Shown piece by piece: positions 9,712 through 18,900 of a stretch of DNA of 64,000 nt. Positions within the stretch are counted from its first letter, which is position 1; every line of letters starts with the position of its first letter. This DNA comes from Sphingomonas aracearum (GTDB taxonomy: Bacteria; Pseudomonadota; Alphaproteobacteria; Sphingomonadales; Sphingomonadaceae): NCBI RefSeq assembly GCF_003345355.1, contig NZ_QQNB01000001.1, positions 1,302,001 to 1,366,000 on the forward strand, given 5' to 3'. The notes beneath the pieces are model-generated. The model had not been told where the DNA came from. It did no database searches and worked only from the letters and a program-made list of their open reading frames with translations. The translations under genes and the position numbers were made by a program.

Positions 9712-9725
9712 TATAGTCTGACATA
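9712..9725. promoter_or_regulatory. Candidate GntR operator box 2 (core GTCTGAC)
   Basis: The palindrome TATAGTCTGACATA lies about midway between the divergent galM and fucP-like start codons, roughly 45 bp from each. Its core GTCTGAC is a perfect palindrome apart from the central base and matches the boxes near 4.56 kb and 12.15 kb. The position suits a single operator repressing both promoters. Confidence 0.6.
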
Positions 9726-9770
9726 TCGAAGCAGCGCAACCCGCCGGTGCGCGGGGCGAAGGAGAGAATG

Positions 9771-11084
9771 ATGCCGGGACCGATGGCCTCCACCCCCAGT
9801 GCGGGCACCGCCGCCCCGCCGGGCACGTCCTACGGCAAGGCGCTCAGCCTGCTCGCCTCGCTGTTCTTCATGTGGGGCTTCATCACCGTCATCAACGGCG
9901 TGCTGCTGCCGCACCTGCGCAGCGTGTTCGAGCTGGATTATACCCAGACCACGCTGATCGAGAGCGTGTGGTTCATCGCCTATTTCTTCGCCTCGATCCC
10001 CTCGGCCAAGCTGATCGAGCGGGTCGGGTACAAGCGCTCGATCGTCACCGGGCTGCTCATCATGGCCGCGGGCGCGCTGGGCATGACGCTGGCGGCGAGC
10101 CTGCCCTCCTATGGCGTGACGCTGGCGATGCTGTTCGTCATCGCCAGCGGCATCACGCTGCTGCAGGTCGCGGCGAATCCGTACGTCACCGTGATCGGCC
10201 CGCCGGAGACGGGATCGTCGCGGCTGAACCTCGTTCAGGCGTTCAACTCGCTCGGCACCACGCTGGCGCCGCTGTTCGCCGGCTATCTGATCCTGGGGCG
10301 CAGCCGCAGCGGCACCGCCGATGCCGGCGTGCAGCTGAGCCAGGCGGAGCGCTTCGCCGACGCGCAGTCGGTGATCCTGCCCTATGTGCTGGTGGCGATC
10401 GTGCTGGTGGTGCTCGCGGTTATCATCGCGCGCTTTCCGCTGCCCGCGCTGGGCGCCTCGACGCAGCGCGCCGCCAAGGCGGAGCGCAGGCAGCAGTCGC
10501 TGTGGAAGCACCGCAACCTGGTGCTCGGCATTCCGACGATGATCGCCTACCTGCTGGCGGAGATCGGCGTCGCCAACCTGTTCATCAACTTCGTGTCGCA
10601 GCCGCAGATGACCGCGATCACCCACGACCAGGCCTCGCGCTATCTCGCGCTGCTGTGGGGCGGGATGATGGTCGGGCGGTTCGCCGGCAGCTTCATCATG
10701 CGCACGATCCCGGCGGAGCGCGTGCTGGCGGTGTTCGCCTTCGGGGCGCTGGTGGTCGTCGCCACCGCGACCTTCACCACCGGGCCGCTGGCGATGTACG
10801 CGCTGATCCTCGTCGGCCTGTTCCACTCGATCATGTTCCCGACGATCTTCACGCTGGCGATCAAGGGACTGGGGCCGCTGACGGAGGAAGGCTCCGGCCT
10901 GATGATCATGGCGATCGCCGGCGGCGCGCTGGTGGTGGTGCAGGGCTGGCTGGCCGACCGCTACGGCCTGCAGAACTCGTTCTTCCTCACCATGGCGTGC
11001 GAGGTGGTGGTGCTTGCCTATGCGCTGTGGGGCAGCAGGGTGACCCACGAGCTGGCCGCGCCGGAAGTGGCGGCGGCGGAATAG
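9771..11084 (+). CDS. fucP: FucP-like sugar:H+ symporter (MFS, FHS family)
   Basis: A 437-residue inner-membrane transporter of the fucose-galactose-glucose:H+ symporter family. About twelve hydrophobic segments can be counted. Family features include FFMWGFITVINGVLLPHLRS at the first helix, the YVTVIGPPETGSSRLNLVQAFNS segment with LVQAFNSLGT, and GRFAGSFIMRTI in the second half. ATG at 9771 is chosen over GTG at 9747 and ATG at 9768 because GGAG ends 6 nt before it. It is divergent from galM and sits in the galactose/arabinose island, so D-galactose or L-arabinose is the likely cargo. FHS members also carry L-fucose and glucose, so the substrate is inferred. Confidence 0.88.
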   Translation: MPGPMASTPSAGTAAPPGTSYGKALSLLASLFFMWGFITVINGVLLPHLRSVFELDYTQTTLIESVWFIAYFFASIPSAKLIERVGYKRSIVTGLLIMAAGALGMTLAASLPSYGVTLAMLFVIASGITLLQVAANPYVTVIGPPETGSSRLNLVQAFNSLGTTLAPLFAGYLILGRSRSGTADAGVQLSQAERFADAQSVILPYVLVAIVLVVLAVIIARFPLPALGASTQRAAKAERRQQSLWKHRNLVLGIPTMIAYLLAEIGVANLFINFVSQPQMTAITHDQASRYLALLWGGMMVGRFAGSFIMRTIPAERVLAVFAFGALVVVATATFTTGPLAMYALILVGLFHSIMFPTIFTLAIKGLGPLTEEGSGLMIMAIAGGALVVVQGWLADRYGLQNSFFLTMACEVVVLAYALWGSRVTHELAAPEVAAAE

Positions 11085-11128
11085 GGCGACATCACCCCGA
11101 CGGGCGGTGTCGCGACCTGTTCCTCTTC

Positions 11129-11223
11129 GTCACCCCGGACTTGTTCCGGGGGCCACTTCTCCGCCGGAGCCGCGGGCGGTTGCGTTCTCGGAGCGGTGGA
11201 CCCCGGCACGGGGCCGGGGCGAC
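11129..11223. repeat. Dispersed inverted repeat (GTCACCCCGG / CCGGGGCGAC type)
   Basis: An imperfect inverted repeat after fucP. The left arm runs GTCACCCCGGACTTG then CCGGGGGCCAC; the right arm runs GTGGACCCCGG then GGGCCGGGGCGAC. The same GGACCCCGG-centred layout recurs near 36.9 kb and 46.0 kb. It may also stop read-through between the converging fucP and lactonase genes. Confidence 0.5.
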
Positions 11224-11231
11224 GGGAGCGG

Positions 11232-12095
11232 CTAAGCGAGCTTAGCCAGCGGCAGCGGGCGGCCGGGCACCTCGACCTGGAAGGTGAAGACGTTGCCCGC
11301 CTCGCCCGCATCCTCTCCCTCGGGCAGGCCGATGCTGGCGCTGGTCGCATAAGCGGTGCGGAAATCCGCGCCGCCCAGCGCCACCTTGGTGATGTTGGCG
11401 GCAGGCAGCTTCACCTCGCGCAGCAAGCTGCCGTCCGGCGCGTAGAGCCGGGCGCAGCCGCCGCCCCACAGGCCGACCCAGACATTGCCCGCCGAGTCGG
11501 TGCTCACCCCGTCCGGGTTGCCGTCCTGCGGCGCAATGCGCGCGAACGCGCGCGGCTCGCCCGCCTGCCCGCCTTCCACCGGCACGGCATGGATCACGCC
11601 GGCGATCGTATCGACATGGTACAGGATCGTGCCATCGGGCGAGAGCGCCGGGCCGTTGGTGATCGTCACCGGCGCGATGCCGCTGTCGGCGATGTCGCGG
11701 CCGTCGAAGCGATACACGCGGCCGCTTTCCGCTTCCTCGCTGTCGTGCATGGTGCCGAACCAGATCGATCCGTCCGGCGCGACGGTGGCGTCGTTGAGCC
11801 GATTGCCCGGCAGATGCGGCTCCGGATCGGCCAGCGGCGTGAACGCGCCGGTTTCCGGATCGAAGCGCGCGAGCCCGGTCTGCAGCCCGGCGACCAGTCC
11901 GCCGTCCTGCGCCGGCAGCACCCAGCCGACCTGCGCCGGTGCGTCCCACGAGCGTGCCTCGCCGCTCGCCGGATCGAGGCGGTGCACGCGCCGGTTCTTG
12001 ATGTCCACGAACCACAGGACGCCGCGGCCCGCATCCCAGCAGGGCCCCTCGCCCAGCAACGCCTTGCCGCTCCAAACCGTGCGCACGTCCGTCAT
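11232..12095 (-). CDS. SMP-30/gluconolactonase-family sugar lactonase
   Basis: A 287-residue six-bladed beta-propeller lactonase that opens L-arabino- and D-galactono-lactones to the sugar acids. Motifs of the SMP-30 family are clear: [20 protein letters not shown] with the first metal-binding Glu, [17 protein letters not shown] with the Asn ligand, [19 protein letters not shown] with the next Asn, and [21 protein letters not shown] carrying the catalytic Asp. ATG at 12095 is chosen since GGGAGAG lies just upstream; an in-frame alternative at 12119 is weaker. No signal peptide is seen, so it is cytoplasmic. It is divergent from the semialdehyde dehydrogenase operon and should be co-regulated through the palindrome between them. 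Confidence 0.9.
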   Translation of the reverse strand: MTDVRTVWSGKALLGEGPCWDAGRGVLWFVDIKNRRVHRLDPASGEARSWDAPAQVGWVLPAQDGGLVAGLQTGLARFDPETGAFTPLADPEPHLPGNRLNDATVAPDGSIWFGTMHDSEEAESGRVYRFDGRDIADSGIAPVTITNGPALSPDGTILYHVDTIAGVIHAVPVEGGQAGEPRAFARIAPQDGNPDGVSTDSAGNVWVGLWGGGCARLYAPDGSLLREVKLPAANITKVALGGADFRTAYATSASIGLPEGEDAGEAGNVFTFQVEVPGRPLPLAKLA

Positions 12096-12145
12096 CACTC
12101 TCTCCCAGCCTTGTGGCATTCCGTCTGCCTGCCTATAGCGCAGAA

Positions 12146-12158
12146 TAAGTCAGACAGA
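12146..12158. promoter_or_regulatory. Candidate GntR operator box 3 (core GTCAGAC)
   Basis: TAAGTCAGACAGA carries the same GTCWGAC core as boxes 1 and 2. It lies between the divergent lactonase and semialdehyde dehydrogenase genes, only 6 bp before the ATG at 12165. A repressor bound there would block the transcript start or ribosome access of the rightward operon. Confidence 0.6.
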
Positions 12159-12164
12159 AGCAGG

Positions 12165-13709
12165 ATGCAGCGAGTGAGCGAGGCCGATCCGACCACCACC
12201 TTCCAGGGCGTGGACGCCGCCACCGGCGCGCCGCTGGAACCCAGCTATCCGATCAGCAGCCTGGCCGATGTGGACGCCGCCTGCGCCGCCGCCGACGCTG
12301 CGTTCGACGCCTATCGCGCCACCGATCCCGAGACGCGCGCTGCCTTCCTGGAGGCGATCGGCGAGGAGATCGTGGCGCTTGGCGACGCGCTGATCGAGCG
12401 CGCGCATCGGGAAAGCGGTTTGCCGGTCGCGCGGCTCACCGGCGAGCGCGGGCGCACCGTCGGCCAGCTGAAGCTGTTCGCGCAGGTGGTGCGCGACGGC
12501 TACTGGCGGCAAGCGCGGATCGATCCGGCGCTGCCCGACCGCCAGCCCCTGCCCCGCGCCGACCTGCGCCTGCGCATGGTGCCGCTGGGCCCGGTGGCGG
12601 TGTTCGGCGCGTCCAACTTCCCGCTCGCCTTTTCCACCGCCGGGGGCGACACCGCCTCGGCGCTGGCGGCGGGCTGCCCGGTGGTGGTGAAGGGCCATCC
12701 CGCGCATCCCGGCACCGACGACATGGTGGCCGGCGCGATCCGCCGCGCGGCGGAGAAGACGGGCATGCCGGCGGGCGTGTTCGGCCATGTGCGCGGCCCC
12801 GCCAACGCGCTGGGCGCGGCGCTGGTGCAGGATCCGCGGGTCGCGGCGGTGGGCTTCACCGGATCGCGCGGCGGCGGCCTGGCGCTGATGAAGCTGGCGC
12901 AAGGCCGCGCGGTACCGATCCCGGTCTATGCCGAGATGTCGAGCATCAACCCGGTGCTGCTCATGCCGGCCGCGCTGGCGGCGCGGGGCGCGGCGCTGGG
13001 CACGGCGTTCGTCGGCTCGCTGACGATGGGCGCGGGGCAGTTCTGCACCAATCCCGGGCTCGTCCTGGCGATCGAGGGCGAGGGACTGGAGGCCTTCACC
13101 CGCGCCGCCGTCGAGGCGCTGACCGCGCATGCGCCGCAGCCGATGCTGACCGGCGGCATCCGCGCCGCTTACGCCAAGGGCACGCAGGCGCTGGCGAGCA
13201 ACCCCGCCGTGGAGCAGATCGCCTGCGGCCTGGAAGGCGACGGCGTGGCGCGGGAGATGGCGCGGCTGTTCACCACCGATGCGCAGAGCGTCCTGGCCGA
13301 CCGCGCGCTGGGAGAGGAAGTGTTCGGCGCCTCCTCGCTCATCATCCGCTGCCGCGACCTGGACGAGCTGAAAGCGGTGATCGCCGGGCTCGAAGGCCAG
13401 CTCACCGCCACCTTGCACATGGACGAGGCGGACCACGCGGCGGCGGCGTCGCTGGTCCCGCTGCTGGAGCGCAAGGCCGGGCGCGTGCTGGCCAATGGCT
13501 GGCCGACCGGCGTGGAGGTCTCCCATGCGATGGTGCATGGCGGGCCCTTCCCCGCCACCTCGGACGGTCGCTCCACCTCGGTGGGCACGCTGGCGATCGA
13601 CCGCTATTTGCGCCCGGTCTGCTACCAGGACCTGCCCGCCGCGCTGCTGCCGGCCGAGCTGCGCGACGGTGCAGCCGGCCCCAGGATGATCGACGGCAAG
13701 AGCGCGTGA
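12165..13709 (+). CDS. Alpha-ketoglutarate semialdehyde dehydrogenase
   Basis: A 514-residue NAD(P)-dependent aldehyde dehydrogenase of the type that oxidises 2,5-dioxopentanoate to 2-oxoglutarate, the last step of oxidative pentose pathways. The Rossmann region has [19 protein letters not shown] and [15 protein letters not shown]. The general base Glu is in [13 protein letters not shown] and the catalytic Cys is in [14 protein letters not shown]; the FCTNPG form is characteristic of this subfamily. ATG at 12165 is taken as start, but GTG at 12174 with AGCAGGA upstream is possible. The gene opens a five-gene operon with dgoK, dgoA, araD1 and the sugar dehydrogenase. Its stop overlaps dgoK by 4 bp. 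Confidence 0.9.
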   Translation: MQRVSEADPTTTFQGVDAATGAPLEPSYPISSLADVDAACAAADAAFDAYRATDPETRAAFLEAIGEEIVALGDALIERAHRESGLPVARLTGERGRTVGQLKLFAQVVRDGYWRQARIDPALPDRQPLPRADLRLRMVPLGPVAVFGASNFPLAFSTAGGDTASALAAGCPVVVKGHPAHPGTDDMVAGAIRRAAEKTGMPAGVFGHVRGPANALGAALVQDPRVAAVGFTGSRGGGLALMKLAQGRAVPIPVYAEMSSINPVLLMPAALAARGAALGTAFVGSLTMGAGQFCTNPGLVLAIEGEGLEAFTRAAVEALTAHAPQPMLTGGIRAAYAKGTQALASNPAVEQIACGLEGDGVAREMARLFTTDAQSVLADRALGEEVFGASSLIIRCRDLDELKAVIAGLEGQLTATLHMDEADHAAAASLVPLLERKAGRVLANGWPTGVEVSHAMVHGGPFPATSDGRSTSVGTLAIDRYLRPVCYQDLPAALLPAELRDGAAGPRMIDGKSA

Positions 13710-14575
13710 GCCCGGCGTTCGTCGCCATCGACTGGGGCACCACCAACCGCCGCGCCTACCTGATGGCGGCGGACGGCGCGGTGCTGACCACAGTGCGGGA
13801 CGGGTCCGGCGTGCTGGCGCTGTCGGCGGGCGACTATCCGGGCGAGATCGCGACCTTGCGCGCGACCCTCGGCGACCTGCCGATGATCGCCGCCGGCATG
13901 GTCGGCTCCAATCGCGGCTGGCGCGAGGCGCCCTATGTGGCCGCGCCGGCCGACCTTGCCACGCTGGCCGAGCGGCTGGTGCGCGTGGAGGGCGTGGCGA
14001 TCGTGCCGGGCGTGTCGCTGCTCCAGGGCACGCGCGCGGACGTGATGCGGGGCGAAGAAGTGCAGGTGCTGGGCGCGGTGGCCGCCGGGCTCGCGCCGGC
14101 CGACGCCCTGTTCTGCCAGCCGGGCACGCACAACAAATGGGTGACGGTCACCGGCGGGCGCATCACCGATTTCGCCACCGCGATGACCGGCGAGCTGTTC
14201 GCGCTGCTGCGCGGGCATGGCATTCTCGCCGGCATGCTGGACGGCGAGGTGGCGGACGGTCCGGCGTTCCGCGACGGCGTGGCGCGCGGGCTGGGCGCGC
14301 GGGACCTGCCGGTCGCCCTGTTCGAGGTGCGCGCCGCCGTGCTGCTCGGCACGCTGAAGCCGGAGGCCGCGGCGAGCTTCGCCAGCGGGCTGCTGATCGG
14401 GGCGGACGTGGGTTCGCAGGACCTGCGCGGGCGCAATGTCCACCTGCTCGCCAGCGGTGCGCTGGCCGATCTCTATGCCGTCGCCATCGCCGCCGCGGGC
14501 GCGCATTCCAGCTCCGTCGACAGCCACGCCGCCTTTGCCGCCGGCATCCACCGCCTTTGGGAACTGACCAGATGA
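13706..14575 (+). CDS. dgoK: 2-dehydro-3-deoxygalactonokinase
   Basis: A 289-residue kinase that phosphorylates 2-keto-3-deoxy-D-galactonate at C6, the third-to-last step of the De Ley-Doudoroff galactose route. Family motifs are [16 protein letters not shown] at the N-terminus (phosphate-binding loop of the actin-like fold), [15 protein letters not shown], the conserved [13 protein letters not shown] and [14 protein letters not shown]. The length is normal for DgoK. It starts with GTG overlapping the previous stop (GTGA), and its own stop overlaps dgoA (ATGA), so translation is coupled along the operon. Confidence 0.92.
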   Translation: MSPAFVAIDWGTTNRRAYLMAADGAVLTTVRDGSGVLALSAGDYPGEIATLRATLGDLPMIAAGMVGSNRGWREAPYVAAPADLATLAERLVRVEGVAIVPGVSLLQGTRADVMRGEEVQVLGAVAAGLAPADALFCQPGTHNKWVTVTGGRITDFATAMTGELFALLRGHGILAGMLDGEVADGPAFRDGVARGLGARDLPVALFEVRAAVLLGTLKPEAAASFASGLLIGADVGSQDLRGRNVHLLASGALADLYAVAIAAAGAHSSSVDSHAAFAAGIHRLWELTR

Positions 14576-15210
14576 CCGACCCTGCCGCGCTCTTTCAACA
14601 AGCCTTTGCCGCCTGTCCGCTGGTCGCCGTGCTGCGCGGCCTCACGCCCGACGAGGCGCCGGCCGTCGCCGATGCGCTGGTGGATGCCGGCTTCACCCTG
14701 ATCGAGGTGCCGCTGAATTCGCCGGAGCCGCTGGAAAGCATCCGCCTGCTGTCCACCCGCTACCGCGCCGGGGTGGTGATCGGCGCGGGCACCGTGCTGA
14801 CCCCCGCCGATGTGACGCGCGTGGCCGAGGCGGGCGGGCGGCTGATCGTGTCGCCCAACACCGACATCGACGTGATCCGCGCGAGCGTGGCGGCCGGGTG
14901 CATCTCCCTGCCGGGCTATTTCACGCCGTCCGAGGGTTTTGCCGCGCTGGCGGCGGGCGCGCACGGGCTGAAGCTGTTCCCGGCCGAGGGCGCCTCCCCG
15001 GCGTTCCTGAAGGCGCAGCGCGCGGTGCTGCCCAGGAGCGCGGCGGTGCTGGCGGTGGGCGGCATCACGCCCGAGACCATGCCGGCATGGCGCGCGGCGG
15101 GGGCCGACGGGTTCGGCCTCGGCTCCAACCTCTACAAGGCGGGCAAGCCGGTGGCCGACATCGCCGCCGATGCGCAGCGCTTCGTTTCCGCGACCAGGGA
15201 TCTCGCATGA
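14572..15210 (+). CDS. dgoA: 2-dehydro-3-deoxy-6-phosphogalactonate aldolase
   Basis: A 212-residue class I aldolase of the KDPG/KDPGal family that splits 2-keto-3-deoxy-6-phosphogalactonate into pyruvate and glyceraldehyde 3-phosphate. The conserved Glu is in TLIEVPLNSPEPLESI, the phosphate site is in VIGAGTVLTPADV, and the Schiff-base Lys is in HGLKLFPAEGASP. GSNLYKAGK near the C-terminus binds phosphate. It overlaps dgoK upstream and araD1 downstream by 4 bp each. With dgoK it forms the C6 branch, which the C5 arabinose branch does not need. Confidence 0.92.
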   Translation: MTDPAALFQQAFAACPLVAVLRGLTPDEAPAVADALVDAGFTLIEVPLNSPEPLESIRLLSTRYRAGVVIGAGTVLTPADVTRVAEAGGRLIVSPNTDIDVIRASVAAGCISLPGYFTPSEGFAALAAGAHGLKLFPAEGASPAFLKAQRAVLPRSAAVLAVGGITPETMPAWRAAGADGFGLGSNLYKAGKPVADIAADAQRFVSATRDLA

Positions 15211-16199
15211 CCCATCTTCGACTGATGCAGCACCGGGAGGCCGACGGCACCCGCCGCGTGATCCTGGCCGAAGCGGCCGGTGCCCGCTTCCTGACCGGCG
15301 TGGCAAGCGTGCGCGAACTGGCGCTGACCGCGATCGCGGAGGGCACGAGCCTCGCCACGGCCGCGCAGGCGCGTGTCGGTGACCAAGCCGCCGATCCCGC
15401 CGCGGAGCTTGCCGCCGGGCGCCTGCTGCCGGCGATCGACCATCCGGACGCCGCGCGGCTGATGCTGGCGGGCACCGGCCTCACCCATCTCGGCTCGGCC
15501 TCGGGCCGCGACGCGATGCACAAGGCGGCAGCGGAGGGCAAGCAGACCGATTCCATGCGCATCTTCCTGGAAGGCGTGGAAGGCGGCAAGCCCGCCGAAG
15601 GGCAGGCCGGCGCGCAGCCCGAATGGTTCTACAAGGGCGACGGCCAGTCGCTGGTCGGCCCGGAACAGCCGCTGACGAGCCCCGCCTTCGCGCAGGACGG
15701 CGGCGAGGAGCCGGAGCTGGCCGGCATCTACCTGATCGGCCCGGACGGCACGCCGTTCCGCCTCGGTTATGCGCTGGCCAACGAGTTCAGCGACCATGTG
15801 ACCGAACGGCACAATTACCTGTGGCTCGCGCATTCCAAGCTGCGCCAGGCGGCGCTGGGGCCGGAACTGCTCCTGGGCGCCTGCCCGCCCGATCTGCAAG
15901 GCACCAGCCGCATCCGCCGCGACGGCGACGTGCTGTGGGAAAAGCCGTTCCTGACCGGTGAGGCGAACATGTCGCACAGCCTCGACAATCTGGAAGCGCA
16001 CCACTTCAAATATCCCGCGTTCCGCCGCCCCGGCGACGTGCATGTGCACTTCTTCGGCACGGCCACCCTGTCCTTTGCCGAAGGCGTGCAGACACAGACC
16101 GGCGACGTGTTCGAGATCGAGGCGGCGCCCTTCGCGCTGCCGCTGCGCAATCCGCTCGCGGTCGCGGTTGACGCGCCGGTGAAGGTGCGCGCGCTGTGA
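15207..16199 (+). CDS. AraD1/GguC-type FAH-family 2-keto-3-deoxy-L-arabonate dehydratase
   Basis: A 330-residue protein of the fumarylacetoacetate hydrolase superfamily, AraD1/GguC branch. Members dehydrate 2-keto-3-deoxy-L-arabonate to alpha-ketoglutarate semialdehyde, the substrate of the dehydrogenase encoded first in this operon. Visible features are LRLMQHREADGTRRV at the N-terminus, GRDAMHKAA, EWFYKGDGQSL and the metal-site region ELAGIYLIGPDGTPFRLG with ANEFSDHVTERHNYLWLAHSK. The C-terminal half has FHFFG-like HVHFFGTATLSFAEG. The ATG overlaps the dgoA stop by 4 bp and the next gene overlaps by 4 bp. The superfamily call is firm; the exact reaction follows from context and from family knowledge. 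Confidence 0.82.
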   Translation: MTHLRLMQHREADGTRRVILAEAAGARFLTGVASVRELALTAIAEGTSLATAAQARVGDQAADPAAELAAGRLLPAIDHPDAARLMLAGTGLTHLGSASGRDAMHKAAAEGKQTDSMRIFLEGVEGGKPAEGQAGAQPEWFYKGDGQSLVGPEQPLTSPAFAQDGGEEPELAGIYLIGPDGTPFRLGYALANEFSDHVTERHNYLWLAHSKLRQAALGPELLLGACPPDLQGTSRIRRDGDVLWEKPFLTGEANMSHSLDNLEAHHFKYPAFRRPGDVHVHFFGTATLSFAEGVQTQTGDVFEIEAAPFALPLRNPLAVAVDAPVKVRAL

Positions 16200-17137
16200 G
16201 CGGGCCGATCCGTCTCGCCGTGATCGGCATGGGCAAGATCGCCCGCGACCAGCACCTGCCCTCGATTGCGGGCAACCCCGATTTCGAGCTAGTCGCCACC
16301 GTCAGCCGGCATGGGGAAGGCGAGCCCGACACGCCGTTCTTCCACTCGATCGAGGAACTCGCCGCCAGCGACGTGAAGGTGGACGCGGTCGCCTTGTGCA
16401 CCCCGCCGCAGGTGCGCCGCGCGATCGCGCTGGCCGCGATCGAACGGGGCTGGCACGTGTTCCTGGAAAAGCCGCCCGGCGCGACGCTGGCGGAGGTGGA
16501 GGCGCTGAACGAAGCGGCGGCGGCAAAGGGGGTGACGCTGTTCGCCAGCTGGCATTCGCGCTTCGCCGCCGGGGTGGAGCCCGCCCGCGCCTGGCTGGCC
16601 GACAAGGCGATCGCCCGCGCCACGATCACCTGGCGCGAGGACGTGCGCGTCTGGCATCCGGGGCAGGACTGGATCTGGCAGCCCGGTGGCTTCGGCGTGT
16701 TCGATCCCGGCATCAACGCGCTGTCCATCGCGACCTGCATCCTGCCGCGCCCGTTCTTCGTGGAAGAAGCCGAGCTGGACGTGCCGGAGAACCGCGCCGC
16801 GCCGATCGCCGCGCGGGTTTCCTTCCGCGATGCGGCGGGCGTGCCGATCGCGATGGATCTCGATTTGCGCCAGGAAGGTCCGCAAAGCTGGGACATCGTG
16901 GTGGAAACCGCCGCCGGCACGCTGACGCTGGCCAAGGGCGGCGGTGAGCTGACGCTGCCGCAAGGCGCCGCCGCCCCGCCCGCATCGGACCTGGAAGGCG
17001 AATATCCGGGCCTCTATGCGCGCTTCGCCGCGCTGGTGCGCGAGGGCCGGTCGGACGTGGACGTGGCGCCGTTGCGCCATGTCGCCGACGCCTTTCTGCG
17101 CGGGCGGATCACGCAGGTGGAGCCGTTCATCGACTGA
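16196..17137 (+). CDS. L-arabinose/D-galactose 1-dehydrogenase (Gfo/Idh/MocA)
   Basis: A 313-residue NAD(P)-dependent sugar dehydrogenase that closely resembles, by memory of the sequence, the Azospirillum L-arabinose 1-dehydrogenase, an enzyme that also oxidises D-galactose. Shared segments include VIGMGKIARDQHLPSI (dinucleotide fold), HVFLEKPPGATLAEVEAL, LFASWHSRFAAGVEPARAWL with the catalytic-region His, WREDVRVWHPGQDWIW and FDPGINALSI. GTG at 16196 overlaps the araD1 stop. One enzyme with both activities would explain why C5 and C6 downstream genes share one operon. It makes the lactone used by the SMP-30 enzyme encoded divergently. Confidence 0.9.
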   Translation: MSGPIRLAVIGMGKIARDQHLPSIAGNPDFELVATVSRHGEGEPDTPFFHSIEELAASDVKVDAVALCTPPQVRRAIALAAIERGWHVFLEKPPGATLAEVEALNEAAAAKGVTLFASWHSRFAAGVEPARAWLADKAIARATITWREDVRVWHPGQDWIWQPGGFGVFDPGINALSIATCILPRPFFVEEAELDVPENRAAPIAARVSFRDAAGVPIAMDLDLRQEGPQSWDIVVETAAGTLTLAKGGGELTLPQGAAAPPASDLEGEYPGLYARFAALVREGRSDVDVAPLRHVADAFLRGRITQVEPFID

Positions 17138-17209
17138 CCGCGACGGCTAGCCGGACCCGGCCCGGCTCTGCTACATGCGCCAAATGCACTCCGAACTCCC
17201 TTCCGGCGC

Positions 17210-17989
17210 ATGCCTGTTCGCATGAGCGGCCGTGCCGTTGCCGATGGCGGCGAGGACACGCGCAAGACGGGCACGCAGACGCTGGAGCGCGGGCTGGACC
17301 TGCTGGAACTCGCCGCGCACGAGCCGATGACGCTGGCCGAGCTGACCGAGCGATCGGGCCTGCCCAAGGGGGTCGCCTATCGCCTGGTCACCGCGCTGGC
17401 GGGGCGCGGGTTCGTCTCGCCCGCCGGCAACGGCCGGTTTCGCGGCGGCCCGGCGCTGCTGCGGCTGAGCCACCGCGCCGGCGAGCAGACCGACATCACG
17501 GGCATCGCGCGCCCGCACCTCCAGGCGCTGTCCGAGCGCACCGGGCTCAGCGCGTTCCTGGGCCGGCGCGACGGCGACCATTCGCTGCACCTGCTGCGCA
17601 CGCAAGGCAGCGAGCGGGTGGCGGTGACCACCCAGCCGGGCACGCGCCGGCTGCTGCCGGAAACGGGCATGGGCAAGGCGCTGATGCTGGACGACGGCGA
17701 GGCCGAGTGGCGCCGCCTGCTGGCGCTGGTGGACGCGGCGCATCGCCCGGCCGAGGTGCTGGAGGCCCTGCACAAGGCGGCGCGCGCCGACGTGGTCCTG
17801 CAGCACGGGCCGGCGCCCGACCATATCCACTCCGTCGCCGCGCCGGTGCGCGACGGAACCGGGCGCGTGGTGGCGGCGATCAACGTCGCTGCGGCGGCGC
17901 AATATATGGGCGAGGCGCAGATGGCCGAGCTGGTGCCGCTGGTGCGCCAGGCCGCCGCGGAGCTGGGCCAGGCGCTGGGACGGAGCTGA
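17210..17989 (+). CDS. IclR-family transcriptional regulator
   Basis: A 259-residue IclR-type regulator. The winged helix-turn-helix spans about residues 20 to 85 (TQTLERGLDLLELAAHEP, LTERSGLPKGVAYRLVTAL), and the GAF-like effector domain follows (ARPHLQALSERTGLSAFLGRR, LLPETGMGKALML, APDHIHSVAAPVRDGTG). No good ribosome-binding site precedes ATG 17210 or ATG 17222, so the exact start is uncertain. It lies 72 bp after the sugar dehydrogenase on the same strand. IclR proteins often govern sugar-acid pathways, so it may be a second regulator of this island or of the SDR that follows; no operator was identified. Confidence 0.85.
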   Translation: MPVRMSGRAVADGGEDTRKTGTQTLERGLDLLELAAHEPMTLAELTERSGLPKGVAYRLVTALAGRGFVSPAGNGRFRGGPALLRLSHRAGEQTDITGIARPHLQALSERTGLSAFLGRRDGDHSLHLLRTQGSERVAVTTQPGTRRLLPETGMGKALMLDDGEAEWRRLLALVDAAHRPAEVLEALHKAARADVVLQHGPAPDHIHSVAAPVRDGTGRVVAAINVAAAAQYMGEAQMAELVPLVRQAAAELGQALGRS

Positions 17990-18100
17990 CGCCGGACGGG
18001 GGCGCTCGCCGCGCCTCCACCCGGCCGTCCCGCGGAACCCGGCTTCAGGCAGCGCGCTATCCCCGGTCGAGGCCGGGCGATCCGGCGACGGGAGGCAGGA

Positions 18101-18886
18101 ATGGACCTTCAACTGACGGGAAAGACCGCGCTGGTCACCGGATCGACCGCCGGCATCGGCCTGGCGATCGCCGAGCGGCTGGCGGCGGAAGGCGTCTCGG
18201 TGACGATCTGCGGGCGCAACCGGGAGAAGCTGGACGCGGCGGCGGCGCGGGTGGGCGCGGCGGGCGCGGTGCGCGCGGTGCTGGCCGATCCGGCAACCGC
18301 CGAGGGCGCGGCCGAGCTGGTCGCCGCCGTTCCGGAGGCGGACATCCTGGTCAACAATCTCGGCATCTACGAAGCCAGGCCGTTCACCGAGATCAGCGAC
18401 GCCGACTGGCACCACCTGTTCGAGGTGAACGTGGTGAGCGGCGCGCGGCTGGCACGGCATTATTTCCCGCGCATGATCGCGAAGAACTGGGGCCGGATCC
18501 TGTTCATCGCCAGCGAAAGCGCGCTCGTGGTGCCGAGCGAGATGGTGCATTACGGCACCACCAAGACGGCGCAGCTCGCCATCGCCCGGGGCCTCGCCGA
18601 ACAGACGCGGGGCACCGGCGTTACCGTCAACTCCGTGATGCCCGGCCCGACCCGGTCCGAGGGCATCGTCGAGTTCATCCGCTCGGTGGTGGACAACAAG
18701 GACGCGCCGGAAGCGGAGCGCGAGGCCGAGTTCTTCCGCACCAAGCGCCCGCTGTCGCTGATCGGGCGGCTGATCGAGGCCGACGAGATCGCCGCGCAGG
18801 TCGCCCTGCTGGCCAGCCCGCTGGGCGCGATCACCAACGGCGCCGCGATCCGCGTGGAGGGCGGCATCGTGCCCACCATAGCCTGA
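18101..18886 (+). CDS. SDR-family oxidoreductase
   Basis: A 261-residue short-chain dehydrogenase/reductase. The cofactor motif is TALVTGSTAGIGLAIAERL, the NNxG motif is LVNNLGIYEARPF, the catalytic Ser is in ILFIASESALVV and the Tyr and Lys lie in MVHYGTTKTAQ. TVNSVMPGPTRSEG follows, then an insertion rich in charged residues (DNKDAPEAEREAEFF), as in 3-oxoacyl-ACP reductase-like and sugar-dehydrogenase-like SDRs. GGGAGG lies 7 nt before the ATG. It follows the IclR gene by 110 bp. The substrate is unknown; a polyol or sugar-derived alcohol is plausible from context only. Confidence 0.88.
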   Translation: MDLQLTGKTALVTGSTAGIGLAIAERLAAEGVSVTICGRNREKLDAAAARVGAAGAVRAVLADPATAEGAAELVAAVPEADILVNNLGIYEARPFTEISDADWHHLFEVNVVSGARLARHYFPRMIAKNWGRILFIASESALVVPSEMVHYGTTKTAQLAIARGLAEQTRGTGVTVNSVMPGPTRSEGIVEFIRSVVDNKDAPEAEREAEFFRTKRPLSLIGRLIEADEIAAQVALLASPLGAITNGAAIRVEGGIVPTIA

Positions 18887-18900
18887 ACGGGAGACAGGAC

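Noticed and set aside
9747..9770. GTG 9747 or ATG 9768 as the fucP start
   Set aside because: The GGAG at 9761-9764 is placed correctly only for ATG 9771; the earlier starts lie before or too close to it.
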